Source of the DNA: an uncultured Chromatiaceae bacterium
Lineage (GTDB): Bacteria; Pseudomonadota; Gammaproteobacteria; Tenderiales; Tenderiaceae
Reading direction: 5' to 3'
DNA length: 47,636 bases
Assembly: GCA_945787735.1 (NCBI GenBank)
Contig: CALZIQ010000011.1
Span: forward strand, 1-47,636
Shown here: positions 39,169 through 47,636 of the stretch, one piece after another
How positions within the stretch are numbered: the first letter of the stretch is position 1
Layout: each line of letters opens with the position of its first letter
The notes under the pieces: model-generated
Told to the model about the DNA's origin: nothing
Database searches by the model: none
Seen by the model: only the letters and a program-made list of their open reading frames with translations
Program-made: the position numbers and the translations under genes

Positions 39169-39220
39169 TTCACTCCAACAAAAATGGGTAGCCCTTAATA
39201 CGGGCTATCCTCCCAGAAAC

Positions 39221-40297
39221 ATGAAGCCCCACAAAACCTACTTACACATACTTTATATTTCTGCGCTTACGTTTTGCCTGGCCCTACCTGGTCAGGCTGC
39301 CACGGCCTATCAAACCTCAGCCGTGGCATTGATGTATCACCACTTCGGTGATTCACGTTACCCCAGCACCAATATCCAGCTTGAACAGTTTGAACAGCAC
39401 CTGCAGTTTCTCGAACAGCAAGGCTTTCATGTGTTACCACTCAACACTGTACTCAAAGCACTGCAACAGAACGAAGCGCTTCCCGACAAAAGTGTTGTCA
39501 TCACCATGGATGATGCCTATCTCAGCGTCTATACCGAGGCCTATCCACGGCTAAAACTCCGTGGCTGGCCCTTTACCGTATTTGTTTCCACCGATTACAT
39601 CGACAAGCAATTTTCAAATTATATGAATTGGGAACAGATGCGGGAGATGCAGCAACATGGTGCCAGTGTTGGCAACCATTCACGTAGTCATCACTATTTG
39701 ATTCGTAGAAATGAAAGAGAAACGCATGCTGAATGGCAACAACGCATCCGTGATGATATCAATACTGCTCAGCAACGCCTGCGAGAAGAACTGACGAATG
39801 TCGTCGATGTCATCGCCTATCCATATGGTGAATACAATCTGGCGCTGGCGCAGATCGTTCAATCACTCGGGCTAATCGGTATGGGCCAGCACTCTGGTGC
39901 TATCGGGACTGCATCAGACTTTCGTTTTCTGCCACGTTTTCCTATGAACGAAAACTTTGGTGAAATGGACGGTTTCAAGAGCAAGGTTATGAGCTTAGCC
40001 ATGCCATTACAAAAAACACCCGAAGTAGACCCTGAAACAGACGCAACTCAACCACAGCTAACAATTGAAATCGATCAGGATCATACGCCACTCAAACAAC
40101 TGAGCTGTTATGCCAGCGGCCAGGGCCGTATAGAGGTGCAATGGCTAAATGAATATACGTTTACTGTTCAAGCCAACAGCCCTCTGCCTGCCGGCCGTAG
40201 CCGCTACAACTGCACGGCACCATCAACGCAAGCCGGACGTTTCTACTGGTTTAGCCAACCATGGATCAGACCAGGCGGCATAGAAACAGAACATTAA
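39221..40297 (+). CDS. Exported polysaccharide deacetylase family protein
   Basis: A 358-residue protein with a signal peptide (LHILYISALTFCLALPGQA, cleavage near ATAYQ) and a NodB-type deacetylase domain. Motif 1 is VVITMDDAYLSVYTEAYPRL with catalytic and metal-binding Asp; motif 2 is SVGNHSRSHHYL with metal His; then YPYGEYN. The region after about residue 250 is a separate beta-rich module of unknown role. It resembles the PgaB deacetylase domain but lacks the rest of PgaB. The ATG at 39221 is preferred because it precedes the signal peptide; the ribosome site is poor. Its stop abuts that of the convergent lipoprotein gene. Confidence 0.85.
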   Translation: MKPHKTYLHILYISALTFCLALPGQAATAYQTSAVALMYHHFGDSRYPSTNIQLEQFEQHLQFLEQQGFHVLPLNTVLKALQQNEALPDKSVVITMDDAYLSVYTEAYPRLKLRGWPFTVFVSTDYIDKQFSNYMNWEQMREMQQHGASVGNHSRSHHYLIRRNERETHAEWQQRIRDDINTAQQRLREELTNVVDVIAYPYGEYNLALAQIVQSLGLIGMGQHSGAIGTASDFRFLPRFPMNENFGEMDGFKSKVMSLAMPLQKTPEVDPETDATQPQLTIEIDQDHTPLKQLSCYASGQGRIEVQWLNEYTFTVQANSPLPAGRSRYNCTAPSTQAGRFYWFSQPWIRPGGIETEH

Positions 40298-41248
40298 TCA
40301 GAAAGCATCACTCCGAGTCAGCACATCTTCGCAATGCCCTGTCTTGCCAAAACATGCTCCACTGACATACTGATAATCAAAGATCGCATTGATTGTACCG
40401 TTTGCATTCAGCACCATTGTGCCGAACTCTTCCCAGGTGCCTGCGCCGAAATCAGTTCCTTTTGAATCGAACCTAAACGTGTCACCGCAAGCTGTGCCGG
40501 AGCCAGTGGCGCCCTCTCCGCTGTAATATGAAAGGCTGTGTCCGTCCTGCATGATATGGAAACTGTTCTCACCCTCTGATGCACCATAACACTCATCATT
40601 GCAAACATAGGTGCTGGTCCAGAAGCCATCAAAATCTCCCGCCTCCGTGCTGCATTGTTTGTAATTGACATCGGCATCAGCAATATCAATCGAAGCACTC
40701 ACCGGTGAGACGATTTCAATACACACTGCAAAACTGCCTGTATTGATGACACTTAAGGTTGGCTGGCTTGCGCTGACCGTCGCCGGCTCAACAGTGGCCG
40801 GCTGATTGCTCTGATCAAGCGTGATGACAAGAGGCCCATAAAACTCGCCAGTATCACAGACTGTTTCCGAATTATTTACATCATCAATCCACATACCTAG
40901 CCAGACCTGATTTTCAGCTAATGCACGCGTGTTGAGATGGGCACTCGTGGCCACATTCACAAGCCCCAGGGTGGACGCCACATCCACCGTCACATCGGTC
41001 AAGTCTGCAGGAAAGGCATTGAAGACCTGGGGAATATCATAGATAAACTTGACCTGTTTAGTTTCACCGGCAATGACATCCACCTCACCCATCAACACAC
41101 CAAAAGGAACCGTTCGCGCCGCTCCTGCTTCACTCCCTGTTTGTCCACCCCCTGATGAACCACCCAAACAACCAACCACCAGTAACAATAAGACAGCAAT
41201 AGATAGGAAATAATGAAAGCGGAAGAAATTAAGAAAAATAATTTTCAT
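40298..41248 (-). CDS. Hypothetical lipoprotein
   Basis: A 316-residue protein with a lipoprotein signal (FLSIAVLLLLVVGC, lipid-modified Cys27) followed by a Gly/Ser-rich spacer (LGGSSGGGQTGS). The first half (about 50-200) looks like a beta-sandwich. The second half is Cys-rich (NYKQCSTEAG, TYVCNDECYG, GTACGDTF, SGACFGKTGHC), with eight cysteines suggesting disulfides. No catalytic motif was recognised. Start chosen at 41248 because GGAG lies upstream and the lipobox follows. Its closeness to deacetylase and glucosaminidase genes suggests an envelope role only by neighbourhood. Confidence 0.7.
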   Translation of the reverse strand: MKIIFLNFFRFHYFLSIAVLLLLVVGCLGGSSGGGQTGSEAGAARTVPFGVLMGEVDVIAGETKQVKFIYDIPQVFNAFPADLTDVTVDVASTLGLVNVATSAHLNTRALAENQVWLGMWIDDVNNSETVCDTGEFYGPLVITLDQSNQPATVEPATVSASQPTLSVINTGSFAVCIEIVSPVSASIDIADADVNYKQCSTEAGDFDGFWTSTYVCNDECYGASEGENSFHIMQDGHSLSYYSGEGATGSGTACGDTFRFDSKGTDFGAGTWEEFGTMVLNANGTINAIFDYQYVSGACFGKTGHCEDVLTRSDAF

Positions 41249-41386
41249 TTGAATAATCTCCGTTATTCTTCTCCCCTCTGCCTTAATTCTAGAACAAAAA
41301 GTGTTTCCACGCGCGTCGAACAAACAAGCGCATATCAAATTACAATTCTAGAAAAAGTTGACTGATTTGCTGTTACAAGAAAGCAA

Positions 41387-41404
41387 TCTGTAGAATCAGA
41401 TTTA
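41387..41404 (-). terminator. Weak hairpin downstream of the glucosaminidase gene
   Basis: AATCTG / CAGATT form a 6-bp stem around TAGAAT about 50 bases past the gene's stop, followed leftward by GCTTTCTTG. Too weak to be sure. Confidence 0.3.
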
Positions 41405-41453
41405 CACAGATGCTTGTCGATGCGGACCTGGGTTACAGTCTTTAGGGCTATGC

Positions 41454-42353
41454 TTAAGGCTCACGTTTGAGGCTGACCTTTTCAAGCCGGGTCAAAAGGC
41501 GATTGCTACGGATCATGGCCTGAATCTCCTGCACATATTCCTCGCCACGTGATGAATAAGCCAACAGGCCGTTAGCTAAGCGGTGGCCATCAAGCGCCAC
41601 ATTTGCTTTGCGCATATCAATGCGCAACTGACGCAGCTTCTTGTAGGCGGGATTCGTATTTAAGTTATGCATATAAGCCCTGACCGAGGCATCAATAGTA
41701 GAAAATGCTCGCACTGCATAGGTCTCACCCTCCGGCCTACCTAGCGGCACAATGCCTTCAGACTGACGATAGGTCCACTGGCCAAACAAGTTATTGCCCT
41801 GACGCGCAAAACGAGAGGTACCCCAGGCACTCTCATTGGCAGCCTGAGCCAACACCAATGCCGGTGGTATCACATCTACCCTGCGCAATAGACGTTGCTG
41901 CACTTTTGCCTCGGCAATACTGCCTTTGAGTTTGTATTCAGTTGCAATGGCCTTCAACCAGCGACGCTCGGCCTCACCCAGATTCATTATGCCTTTGTCG
42001 ATCGACACGACAACATGCTCACGCAACTCAGCGAGCTTTTCATTTTCGGCCAATACAATCGGCAACAGGGCGCGAAAAAAAAGTGACTTCTTCTGCCGCA
42101 CATTCGCCACCTTGGCCATGTCCTTGGGCAAGGTCGAGACCTCAATCGCTGGAACTTTAGCTTCGGGCGGCCAGGTATACGCCAAATCATCAAATACGTT
42201 TTTCAACTCATCTACAGAGGCAACCTTGACCCGCTGCAGCTGCAGACGTTGATCGATCACCATCTCCTGCTGAACAGGGATAAACGCTGTCAGCAGCAAG
42301 GCCAGTGCCAATGGAAATATTAGCGCCAGTACTTTATTTAGAAAACCACTCAT
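41454..42353 (-). CDS. Bax/FlgJ-type glucosaminidase, membrane-anchored
   Basis: A 299-residue protein with an N-terminal hydrophobic anchor or signal (VLALIFPLALALLLTAF) and a C-terminal GH73-like glucosaminidase domain: LVLAQAANESAWGTSRFARQGNNLFGQWTY with the catalytic Glu, and AYMHNLNTNPAYKKLR. It resembles E. coli Bax. It probably trims peptidoglycan in the periplasm. The ATG at 42353 (MSGFLNKV) is chosen over a Met seven codons upstream since the hydrophobic segment follows directly; neither has a strong ribosome site. It lies 45 bases downstream of purL on the same strand but is unrelated in function. Confidence 0.85.
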   Translation of the reverse strand: MSGFLNKVLALIFPLALALLLTAFIPVQQEMVIDQRLQLQRVKVASVDELKNVFDDLAYTWPPEAKVPAIEVSTLPKDMAKVANVRQKKSLFFRALLPIVLAENEKLAELREHVVVSIDKGIMNLGEAERRWLKAIATEYKLKGSIAEAKVQQRLLRRVDVIPPALVLAQAANESAWGTSRFARQGNNLFGQWTYRQSEGIVPLGRPEGETYAVRAFSTIDASVRAYMHNLNTNPAYKKLRQLRIDMRKANVALDGHRLANGLLAYSSRGEEYVQEIQAMIRSNRLLTRLEKVSLKREP

Positions 42354-42398
42354 CTCAACCCTATCAACATACAATTTGAGACTATATAAACAAGCTAT

Positions 42399-45300
42399 CT
42401 ATCCCAGCCAAACTCTGGCGTTGCGGAACATACGTAGCCACGGACCATCCTCAGCCCAGTCTGTCGGGCGGGATGAATACTGCACCGCACGGAAAACACG
42501 CTCCGGGTGCGGCATCATGATAGTAAAACGGCCATCATCATTGGTCAGCCCTGTCACTCCCAGCGGCGAACCGTTGGGATTAGCCGGGTAATTTTCTGTG
42601 GCCTTGCCATAGTTATCGACATAACGCAGGCCGACTAAACCGGCATCCAGTGCCGTCTGGGCACCCTTCGCTCCAGAAGAAAATTCGGCCCGGCCTTCAC
42701 CGTGGGCTACGGCGATGGGCAGACGCGAACCTTCCATGCCCTGCAGGAATATGGACGGCGACTTGAGAACTTCTACTAGCGAGAAGCGCGCCTCGAACTG
42801 CTCTGAAACATTGCGCACGAAATGGGGCCAGTTTTGCGTGCCCGGAATCAACTCGTGTAGATTAGACATCATCTGACAGCCGTTACAAACACCTAGGCCA
42901 AAACTGTCATCACGTTCGAAAAAGGCCTGAAACTCTTCCCGGGCTCGCGGATTGAACAAAATCGATTTGGCCCAACCCTCGCCGGCGCCAAGCACGTCAC
43001 CGTAGGAGAAACCACCGCAGGCCACCAGTCCCTTAAACTCATCCAGGGAAACACGACCACTGATAATGTCACTCATGTGCACATCAATACTGTCGAAGCC
43101 GGCACGGTCGAAGGCCGCCGCCATTTCAATCTGGCCATTTACACCTTGCTCACGCAGCACTGCCATGCGTGGCCGAACGCCACCATTGATAAACGGCGCG
43201 GCTACGTCTTCGGCTTGGTCGAATGTAAGATGCGGCTGAATACCAGGGTCATTGTCGTCCAATAGATGATCGAACTCCTGTTGAGCACAGTCAGAGTTAT
43301 CACGCAGAGACTGCATACGATAACTGGTCTCGGACCAGGCCCGTTGCAAATCAATACGACGCTCACTTAATACCACCTGTTGCTCCAGCGTAAACTCGAC
43401 CACATCCACATCATTCAGCCCACCAATCAGATGGCTATAGTGCCCTAAGCCAGCATCGTGCAAGGCCTTCAGCACGGTATCCGTATCGCTGTGGTGCACT
43501 TGGATCACCGCCCCCAGCTCCTCGGTGAACAAGGCCGCCGCCGCATCGTCACCCAGACCATCAAGTTTAATACTGACACCACAGTGACCGGCAAAGGCCA
43601 TCTCGGCTATCGTCGTAAACAGGCCGCCGTCAGAACGGTCGTGGTAGGCGCAAATCAGGCCCTGCTCGTTGAGGTTCTGAATAACATGGAAGAATGCCTT
43701 CAATGCGTTGGCATCGTCCACGTCCGGGGCATGATGCCCAATCTGTTTGTAAACCTGGGCCAGGCAAGAACCAGCCATGCGGTTGGCACCTTTACCCAAA
43801 TCGATCAGGATGAGATCACTATCGCCTTTATCACTTCTCAGTTCTGGCGTGAGGGTCTTGCGAATATCCGCCACCGGGCCAAAGGCAGAGATGATCAACG
43901 ACACCGGTGCGGTGACTGACTTGTCTTCACCATTCTCGTTCCAGACTGTCTTCATGGACATGGAATCCTTACCTACCGGGATGCAGATATCCAGTTCAGG
44001 ACACAGCTCCATACCCACCGCCTTAACTGCCTCGTACAAACCAGCGTCTTCGCCTGGATGACCCGCCGGGGCCATCCAATTGGCCGACAGTACCACGCGA
44101 CTGAGACCAGTCAGCTGCGCAGCGGCTAGATTGGTAAGCGCTTCACCCACGGCCATCCGCGCTGAAGCGGCGTGATGCACCAGCGCAATCGGTGTGCGTT
44201 CACCCATGGCCATGGCCTCGCCAGTGTAGACGTCGAAACTGGTGGCCGTCACGGCCACATCGGCTACCGGCACCTGCCAGGGGCCAACAAACTGGTCACG
44301 CGCGACCAATCCGGTGACCGAGCGGTCACCAATGGTAATCAGGAAGCTTTTGTTGGCCACTGTAGGCAAACGCAGCACACGATAGGCAGCGTCTTTGATA
44401 TCAATCTTGCCGGTATCAAACGCCTGTTTTTGGAACGTCTTGTGCTGCGCATCACGCAGCATCTTGGGCGGCTTGCCAAGTAGCACCTCCATCGGCATGT
44501 CCACCGGGCTGTTGTCGAAGTGACCGTCACCCACGATCAACTGCTGCTCTTCAGTGGCCTCGCCAATCACGGCAAACGGCGCACGTTCACGTTCACACAA
44601 GGCGGTGAAACGCTTCATGTTTTTGGGCATCACTGCAAGCACATAACGTTCCTGCGACTCATTACACCAGATTTCCATCGGCGCCATGCCTGGCTCGTCA
44701 TTTGGCACGGCACGCAACTCAAACCGGGCACCACGACCAGCATCATTGACCAGTTCCGGCATGGCATTCGACAAACCACCGGCGCCAACATCATGGATGG
44801 AGACAATTGGATTGTCTTTGCCTAACTGCCAGCAACGATCGATCACCTCCTGACAACGACGCTCCATCTCAGGATTGCCGCGTTGTACCGAGGCGAAATC
44901 CAAATCCTCGGCGGAAGAACCCGTCTGCATCGATGAGGCGGCCCCTCCCCCCAAGCCAATCAACATGGCCGGGCCACCCAGCACAATCAACTGAGCACCG
45001 GGCGGAATACGTTGTTTCTCCACGTGCTCGGTGCTAATGCTACCTAAGCCTCCGGCCAGCATGATCGGTTTATGGTATCCACGCACATCTTCACCTGCCG
45101 AGCCTGGGACTTTTTCTTCAAACGTGCGGAAATAACCGCTGATATTAGGGCGACCGAACTCGTTGTTGAAGGCCGCCGCACCGATAGGACCGTCGAGCAT
45201 AATTTCCAGCGCCGAGACAATACGGCCAGGCTTGCCGTGATCGGTCTCCCAAGGCTGCTCGGCACCGGGGATACGTAAATTAGAAACGGTAAAACCGCAT

Positions 45301-46301
45301 AACCCCGCTTTGGGCTTGGAGCCACGGCCCGTGGCGCCCTCATCGCGGATCTCGCCACCAGACCCGGTCGCCGCCCCAGGAAAAGGCGAAATGGCAGTGG
45401 GGTGATTATGGGTCTCCACCTTCATCAGGATGGCGATGTCCTGTTGATTGTATGCGTACTGTTTGGTCTCGGGGTCGGGGTAAAAACGGCCGGCCTTTGC
45501 CCCTTCGATCACCGAAGAGTTATCAGAATAGGCCGTCAGCACACCATCGGCGTTTTTTTCATGGGTATTGCGAATCATCTTGAACAGCGACTTATCTTGC
45601 TCTTGCCCATCAATAATCCAGTCAGCATTAAAGATCTTGTGGCGGCAATGTTCGGAATTAGCCTGAGCGAACATCATCAGCTCAATGTCATTGGGATTAC
45701 GACCCAGGGTGGTGAAATTCTCCACCAGGTAATCGATCTCGTCCTCTGCCAGCGCTAAGCCCCAGTCACGGTTAGCCACCACCAGGGCATCGCGGCCACC
45801 ACAGAGGATGTCGACACTCCGCAGCGGTCGTGGCTCATCATGTTGGAATAATCCCTCAGCCTCATCCAGGCTCAGAAACACCGCTTCGATCATACGATCG
45901 TGAATCAAAGGCAAAATAGTGTTTAATTCGGCATCTGTCAGCTCGCTGGCATCCGCCTTTTTAATGTAATAGGCAATACCGCGCTCGAGTCGACGAATAC
46001 TGCTTAAACCACAATTATGGGCAATATCAGTAGCCTTGGAAGACCAGGGTGAAATTGTGCCAGGGCGTGGCAACACCAGCAGCAGTTCACCCTCTGGCTG
46101 TTGCGCTTCAAGCGTTGGCCCATAGTCCAGCAAGCGCCCAAGCAGGGCTTGCTCATCAGAACTAAGCCTCTGTTCCAAGTCTGAAAAATGAACGAATTCA
46201 GTATAGACATGACTCACCCCGAGCACCTTAGCCTGAATGGTCTGGGTGAGTTTTTGCAGACGAAAGGGAGATAAAGCTGGATTACCGCGCAATTGGAGCA
46301 T
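42399..46301 (-). CDS. purL: Phosphoribosylformylglycinamidine synthase
   Basis: Converts FGAR and glutamine to FGAM in purine synthesis. The 1300-residue single chain is of the large proteobacterial type: N-terminal PurS-like part, linker, two AIRS-like halves ([59 protein letters not shown]), and a C-terminal class I glutamine amidotransferase with nucleophile Cys in [14 protein letters not shown] and catalytic His/Glu in [10 protein letters not shown]. It reads leftward with AGGA before the ATG. Confidence 0.96.
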   Translation of the reverse strand: MLQLRGNPALSPFRLQKLTQTIQAKVLGVSHVYTEFVHFSDLEQRLSSDEQALLGRLLDYGPTLEAQQPEGELLLVLPRPGTISPWSSKATDIAHNCGLSSIRRLERGIAYYIKKADASELTDAELNTILPLIHDRMIEAVFLSLDEAEGLFQHDEPRPLRSVDILCGGRDALVVANRDWGLALAEDEIDYLVENFTTLGRNPNDIELMMFAQANSEHCRHKIFNADWIIDGQEQDKSLFKMIRNTHEKNADGVLTAYSDNSSVIEGAKAGRFYPDPETKQYAYNQQDIAILMKVETHNHPTAISPFPGAATGSGGEIRDEGATGRGSKPKAGLCGFTVSNLRIPGAEQPWETDHGKPGRIVSALEIMLDGPIGAAAFNNEFGRPNISGYFRTFEEKVPGSAGEDVRGYHKPIMLAGGLGSISTEHVEKQRIPPGAQLIVLGGPAMLIGLGGGAASSMQTGSSAEDLDFASVQRGNPEMERRCQEVIDRCWQLGKDNPIVSIHDVGAGGLSNAMPELVNDAGRGARFELRAVPNDEPGMAPMEIWCNESQERYVLAVMPKNMKRFTALCERERAPFAVIGEATEEQQLIVGDGHFDNSPVDMPMEVLLGKPPKMLRDAQHKTFQKQAFDTGKIDIKDAAYRVLRLPTVANKSFLITIGDRSVTGLVARDQFVGPWQVPVADVAVTATSFDVYTGEAMAMGERTPIALVHHAASARMAVGEALTNLAAAQLTGLSRVVLSANWMAPAGHPGEDAGLYEAVKAVGMELCPELDICIPVGKDSMSMKTVWNENGEDKSVTAPVSLIISAFGPVADIRKTLTPELRSDKGDSDLILIDLGKGANRMAGSCLAQVYKQIGHHAPDVDDANALKAFFHVIQNLNEQGLICAYHDRSDGGLFTTIAEMAFAGHCGVSIKLDGLGDDAAAALFTEELGAVIQVHHSDTDTVLKALHDAGLGHYSHLIGGLNDVDVVEFTLEQQVVLSERRIDLQRAWSETSYRMQSLRDNSDCAQQEFDHLLDDNDPGIQPHLTFDQAEDVAAPFINGGVRPRMAVLREQGVNGQIEMAAAFDRAGFDSIDVHMSDIISGRVSLDEFKGLVACGGFSYGDVLGAGEGWAKSILFNPRAREEFQAFFERDDSFGLGVCNGCQMMSNLHELIPGTQNWPHFVRNVSEQFEARFSLVEVLKSPSIFLQGMEGSRLPIAVAHGEGRAEFSSGAKGAQTALDAGLVGLRYVDNYGKATENYPANPNGSPLGVTGLTNDDGRFTIMMPHPERVFRAVQYSSRPTDWAEDGPWLRMFRNARVWLG

Positions 46302-46337
46302 TGCCTGTTCCTGAAGCTGTGATAGGGAAAAGCGGCC

Positions 46338-46367
46338 ATTTTACTTGATTGAGGGGGTTAGGGCGAA
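46338..46367 (-). promoter_or_regulatory. Candidate purL promoter
   Basis: On the minus strand TTCGCC (46367-46362) and TAAAAT (46343-46338) are 18 bases apart, about 37 bases before the purL ATG. The -35 is poor; no PurR operator was seen. Confidence 0.35.
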
Positions 46368-46593
46368 TCATTGCATGCTCTGTGTAACTTAAGAAAAGCG
46401 AGCGAAGACTCTAGCCCTCAGTAGAAATAGGCCGAAAAAAATCACCAACTAACCCTAAATAAATGTCAATGACAGTCGACACATAACATAGCAATTGCCT
46501 TATCAAACACATGGCATTTTGACTAAAAGACTCAGGTATTTAACTAACCTTACAGTCCTTAAACACTTCGTAATCGAAAAAGGAGATACAACA

Positions 46594-46707
46594 ATGGAAT
46601 GGGCATATGTTCAAATAGCGTCACTGGTGACAATCGTCATGTTTATCCTCTACATCGCCATCTCAGACTACCGTCTCAATCATGAGACTGATTCACAAGA
46701 CTCTTAA
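46594..46707 (+). CDS. 37-residue single-span membrane peptide
   Basis: An ATG with AAGGAG 11 bases upstream opens a frame of 37 residues: MEWAYVQIASLVTIVMFILY, then IAISDYRLN and an acidic tail ending TDSQDS. One membrane helix (about residues 5-23) and a charged tail. The strong ribosome site and hydrophobic pattern support a real gene. The shape resembles small accessory subunits of membrane complexes such as terminal oxidases, but no family was recognised and there is no partner gene beside it. Confidence 0.6.
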   Translation: MEWAYVQIASLVTIVMFILYIAISDYRLNHETDSQDS

Positions 46708-46720
46708 GTGGGTCGATCAC

Positions 46721-46750
46721 GGGGTGGTGAGCAAGAACGACTCACCCCCC
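46721..46750. other. Intergenic hairpin after the 37-residue peptide gene
   Basis: GGGGTGGTGAG (46721-46731) can pair with CTCACCCCCC (46741-46750), with one bulge, around CAAGAACGA-like loop sequence. It has no T-run, so termination is uncertain. The right arm touches the stop of the broken gene on the other strand. Confidence 0.45.
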
Positions 46751-46927
46751 TATGCTGACAGACGCAATATTTTCGCGGCCATCGAGTCATCCATTCGTTT
46801 GCTTATCTGCGCCACAATCTGTTCTTCCATGCTTTGATCCATACTGTTAGCCGGGCTACAGACACTAATGACCAGAGCTACAGCACACAAGGCAGCTAGC
46901 CAAGGATTTAGCTGTTAAGTTGTTCAT
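46750..46927 (-). pseudogene. Frameshifted small secreted protein
   Basis: An ATG at 46927 has GGAG eight to nine bases upstream, but its frame stops after about 20 codons. Dropping one base of the TTAA at 46915-46918 joins it to a longer frame ending at TAG 46752-46750. That frame gives a start MNNLQLNPWLAALCAVALVI, then SVCSPANSMDQSMEEQIVAQ and ISKRMDDSMAAKILRLSA, about 58 residues. This has a clear Sec-type signal peptide and an amphipathic helical mature part. It is either a recent pseudogene or a one-base sequence error. Function unknown. Confidence 0.5.
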
Positions 46928-47214
46928 CTGATTTTCTCCGCTAGTTATTTCACCCTATTCATTAAACAAATAAGCCGTTCTTGCGTAATCACGTTAATTT
47001 CACAATTTATTCAGGCATTTTAATTCATACCTTTGCGATGGCATTAGCTTGTTAAACACTGACGTGCCAAGGCGCTAGGGAGCAGCAATTCCCCATACAT
47101 TAGCCATGGTTTTTTTATGTAAAAATCTCAACTACTTTTATCGGGATGGATCTTTTTATCGGCGAAGGCAAAGATTCATCAAACTTCCAACAAAATATGG
47201 GAGAGGGGAAAAAC
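46928..47214. other. AT-rich intergenic stretch
   Basis: No convincing gene, RNA or repeat was found in these 287 bases. A purine-rich ribosome site (GAGAGGGG, 47201-47208) belongs to the next small gene. An overlapping open frame from 47106 gives a basic product with no plausible domain and no ribosome site. Confidence 0.5.
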
Positions 47215-47295
47215 ATGAAAACAACATCATTCAACACTACGGAGAAAATTTCGGCACTCGCACTCGCAATTCTTTTGATTGCGTTTATTGTTTAA
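47215..47295 (+). CDS. 26-residue membrane peptide (first of a related pair)
   Basis: ATG at 47215 follows GAGAGGGG at 6 bases. The 26-codon product has a polar N-terminus (MKTTSFNTTEK) and a hydrophobic C-terminal span (ISALALAILLIAFIV) that ends at the stop. An intrinsic terminator starts 28 bases later, so the unit is monocistronic. It aligns without gaps to the peptide at 47501-47581 (11 of 26 identical, same length). The role is unknown; small accessory subunits and membrane-acting toxins have similar shape. Confidence 0.6.
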   Translation: MKTTSFNTTEKISALALAILLIAFIV

Positions 47296-47323
47296 CAGAC
47301 CTCCTTGATTGATACAGCATGCG

Positions 47324-47352
47324 GGCAGGCCTATGAATGGCCTGCCTTTTTT
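47324..47352 (+). terminator. Intrinsic terminator after the first 26-residue peptide gene
   Basis: A perfect 8-bp stem GGCAGGCC (47324-47331) / GGCCTGCC (47339-47346) around TATGAAT, followed by TTTTTT. Confidence 0.92.
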
Positions 47353-47500
47353 CGTTCAGCAAGTTCGAGGATGGCTTCAACTACTTACCAGTAAGAGTTA
47401 TTTGGTTTTATGACGATAACATAGGTATGACACTCTAATTTAGATGGATCTAACACCAAGCCCAGGGAAGACTCACCCACCCATAACCAAGGGGGCTGTA

Positions 47501-47581
47501 ATGATTGGTTCATCTAATACTGTTTGGCAGACCATCTCAGCAGTGCTGTTGCTGTTTCTTGCAATTGCTTTTTTAGTCTAG
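47501..47581 (+). CDS. 26-residue membrane peptide (second of the pair)
   Basis: ATG at 47501 follows AAGGGGG at about 6 bases. The 26-codon product has a short polar N-terminus (MIGSSNTVWQT) and a hydrophobic span ISAVLLLFLAIAFLV up to the stop. Length, topology and the ISA...L..L.IAF.V pattern match the peptide at 47215-47295. A GGCCG / CGGCC hairpin lies just after it (about 47594-47615), weak as a terminator. Too short for most gene finders. Confidence 0.6.
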   Translation: MIGSSNTVWQTISAVLLLFLAIAFLV

Positions 47582-47636
47582 TGCGCATATTTGTGGCCGG
47601 CGAATCACTTTAATCGGCCCTAGTTTATATCTATTT

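Noticed and set aside
46508-46530. Possible sigma-54 promoter (TGGCATTTTGA)
   Set aside because: The GC element of the -12 region is missing at the required spacing.
46721-46750. GC-rich hairpin as terminator of the 37-residue peptide gene
   Set aside because: No U-run follows on either strand, so it is listed only as a hairpin.
47040-47214. Possible cyclic-di-GMP (GEMM) riboswitch before the 26-residue peptide, suggested by GGCAAAG-like words
   Set aside because: The conserved GEMM core and the tetraloop/receptor arrangement are not present in order.
47106-47312. 68-codon basic ORF overlapping the first 26-residue peptide
   Set aside because: No ribosome site and no domain; the shorter frame has GAGAGGGG, a membrane span and a terminator.

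Overview
The window looks like a chromosomal segment of a gammaproteobacterium. The evidence is conserved synteny: lptG-lptF divergent from pepA-holC-valS; pcnB-folK followed by a dNK and panB-panC-panD; aceE-aceF-lpdA with lipoyl-bearing E3; a 1300-residue single-chain PurL; and PrfC. A RegB/RegA redox two-component pair, a GlbN-like truncated haemoglobin and the short type of 6-phosphogluconate dehydrogenase suggest a metabolically flexible, possibly Chromatiales-like or sulfur-oxidiser-like lineage. The genus cannot be fixed from sequence reading alone. No rRNA, tRNA or CRISPR array was seen.

Layout. 1-256: start of an IS4-family transposase (leftward, cut by the window edge), with a long inverted repeat that covers its ribosome site and start codon. 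286-6074: pyruvate dehydrogenase complex operon (leftward). 6327-10533: pgi, and gnd-zwf (leftward), for sugar-phosphate metabolism. 10713-12534: regB-regA. 12733-17094: glgA and ppc (rightward), then a small SAP-like, Cys- and Lys-rich protein. 17575-22229: leftward pantothenate/folate/RNA-processing block, interrupted by a palindromic intergenic repeat. 22449-23420: porin-like barrel protein. 23493-24460: an apparent FliA (sigma-28) promoter driving a miniature flagellar rod-like protein and an HExxH protein. 24494-26657: lptFG. 26878-32130: pepA, holC, a small ORF that runs in frame into valS, and valS, which has two extra in-frame low-complexity insertions. 32229-33263: two small exported proteins. 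33358-34938: prfC. 35034-36513: a nitric-oxide-type module (NsrR-like operator, truncated haemoglobin, Fe-S flavoreductase). 36736-39168: orphan GspE/PilB-like ATPase. 39221-42353: envelope genes (polysaccharide deacetylase, lipoprotein, Bax-like glucosaminidase). 42399-46301: purL. 46594-47581: a gene-poor tail with a 37-residue membrane peptide, a frameshifted small secreted protein, and two related 26-residue membrane peptides.

Most of the window is core metabolism and housekeeping. The least explained parts are the FliA-like mini-rod/HExxH operon, the pair of 26-residue membrane peptides at the right end, the NsrR-like control of the haemoglobin-reductase pair, and the valS oddities.
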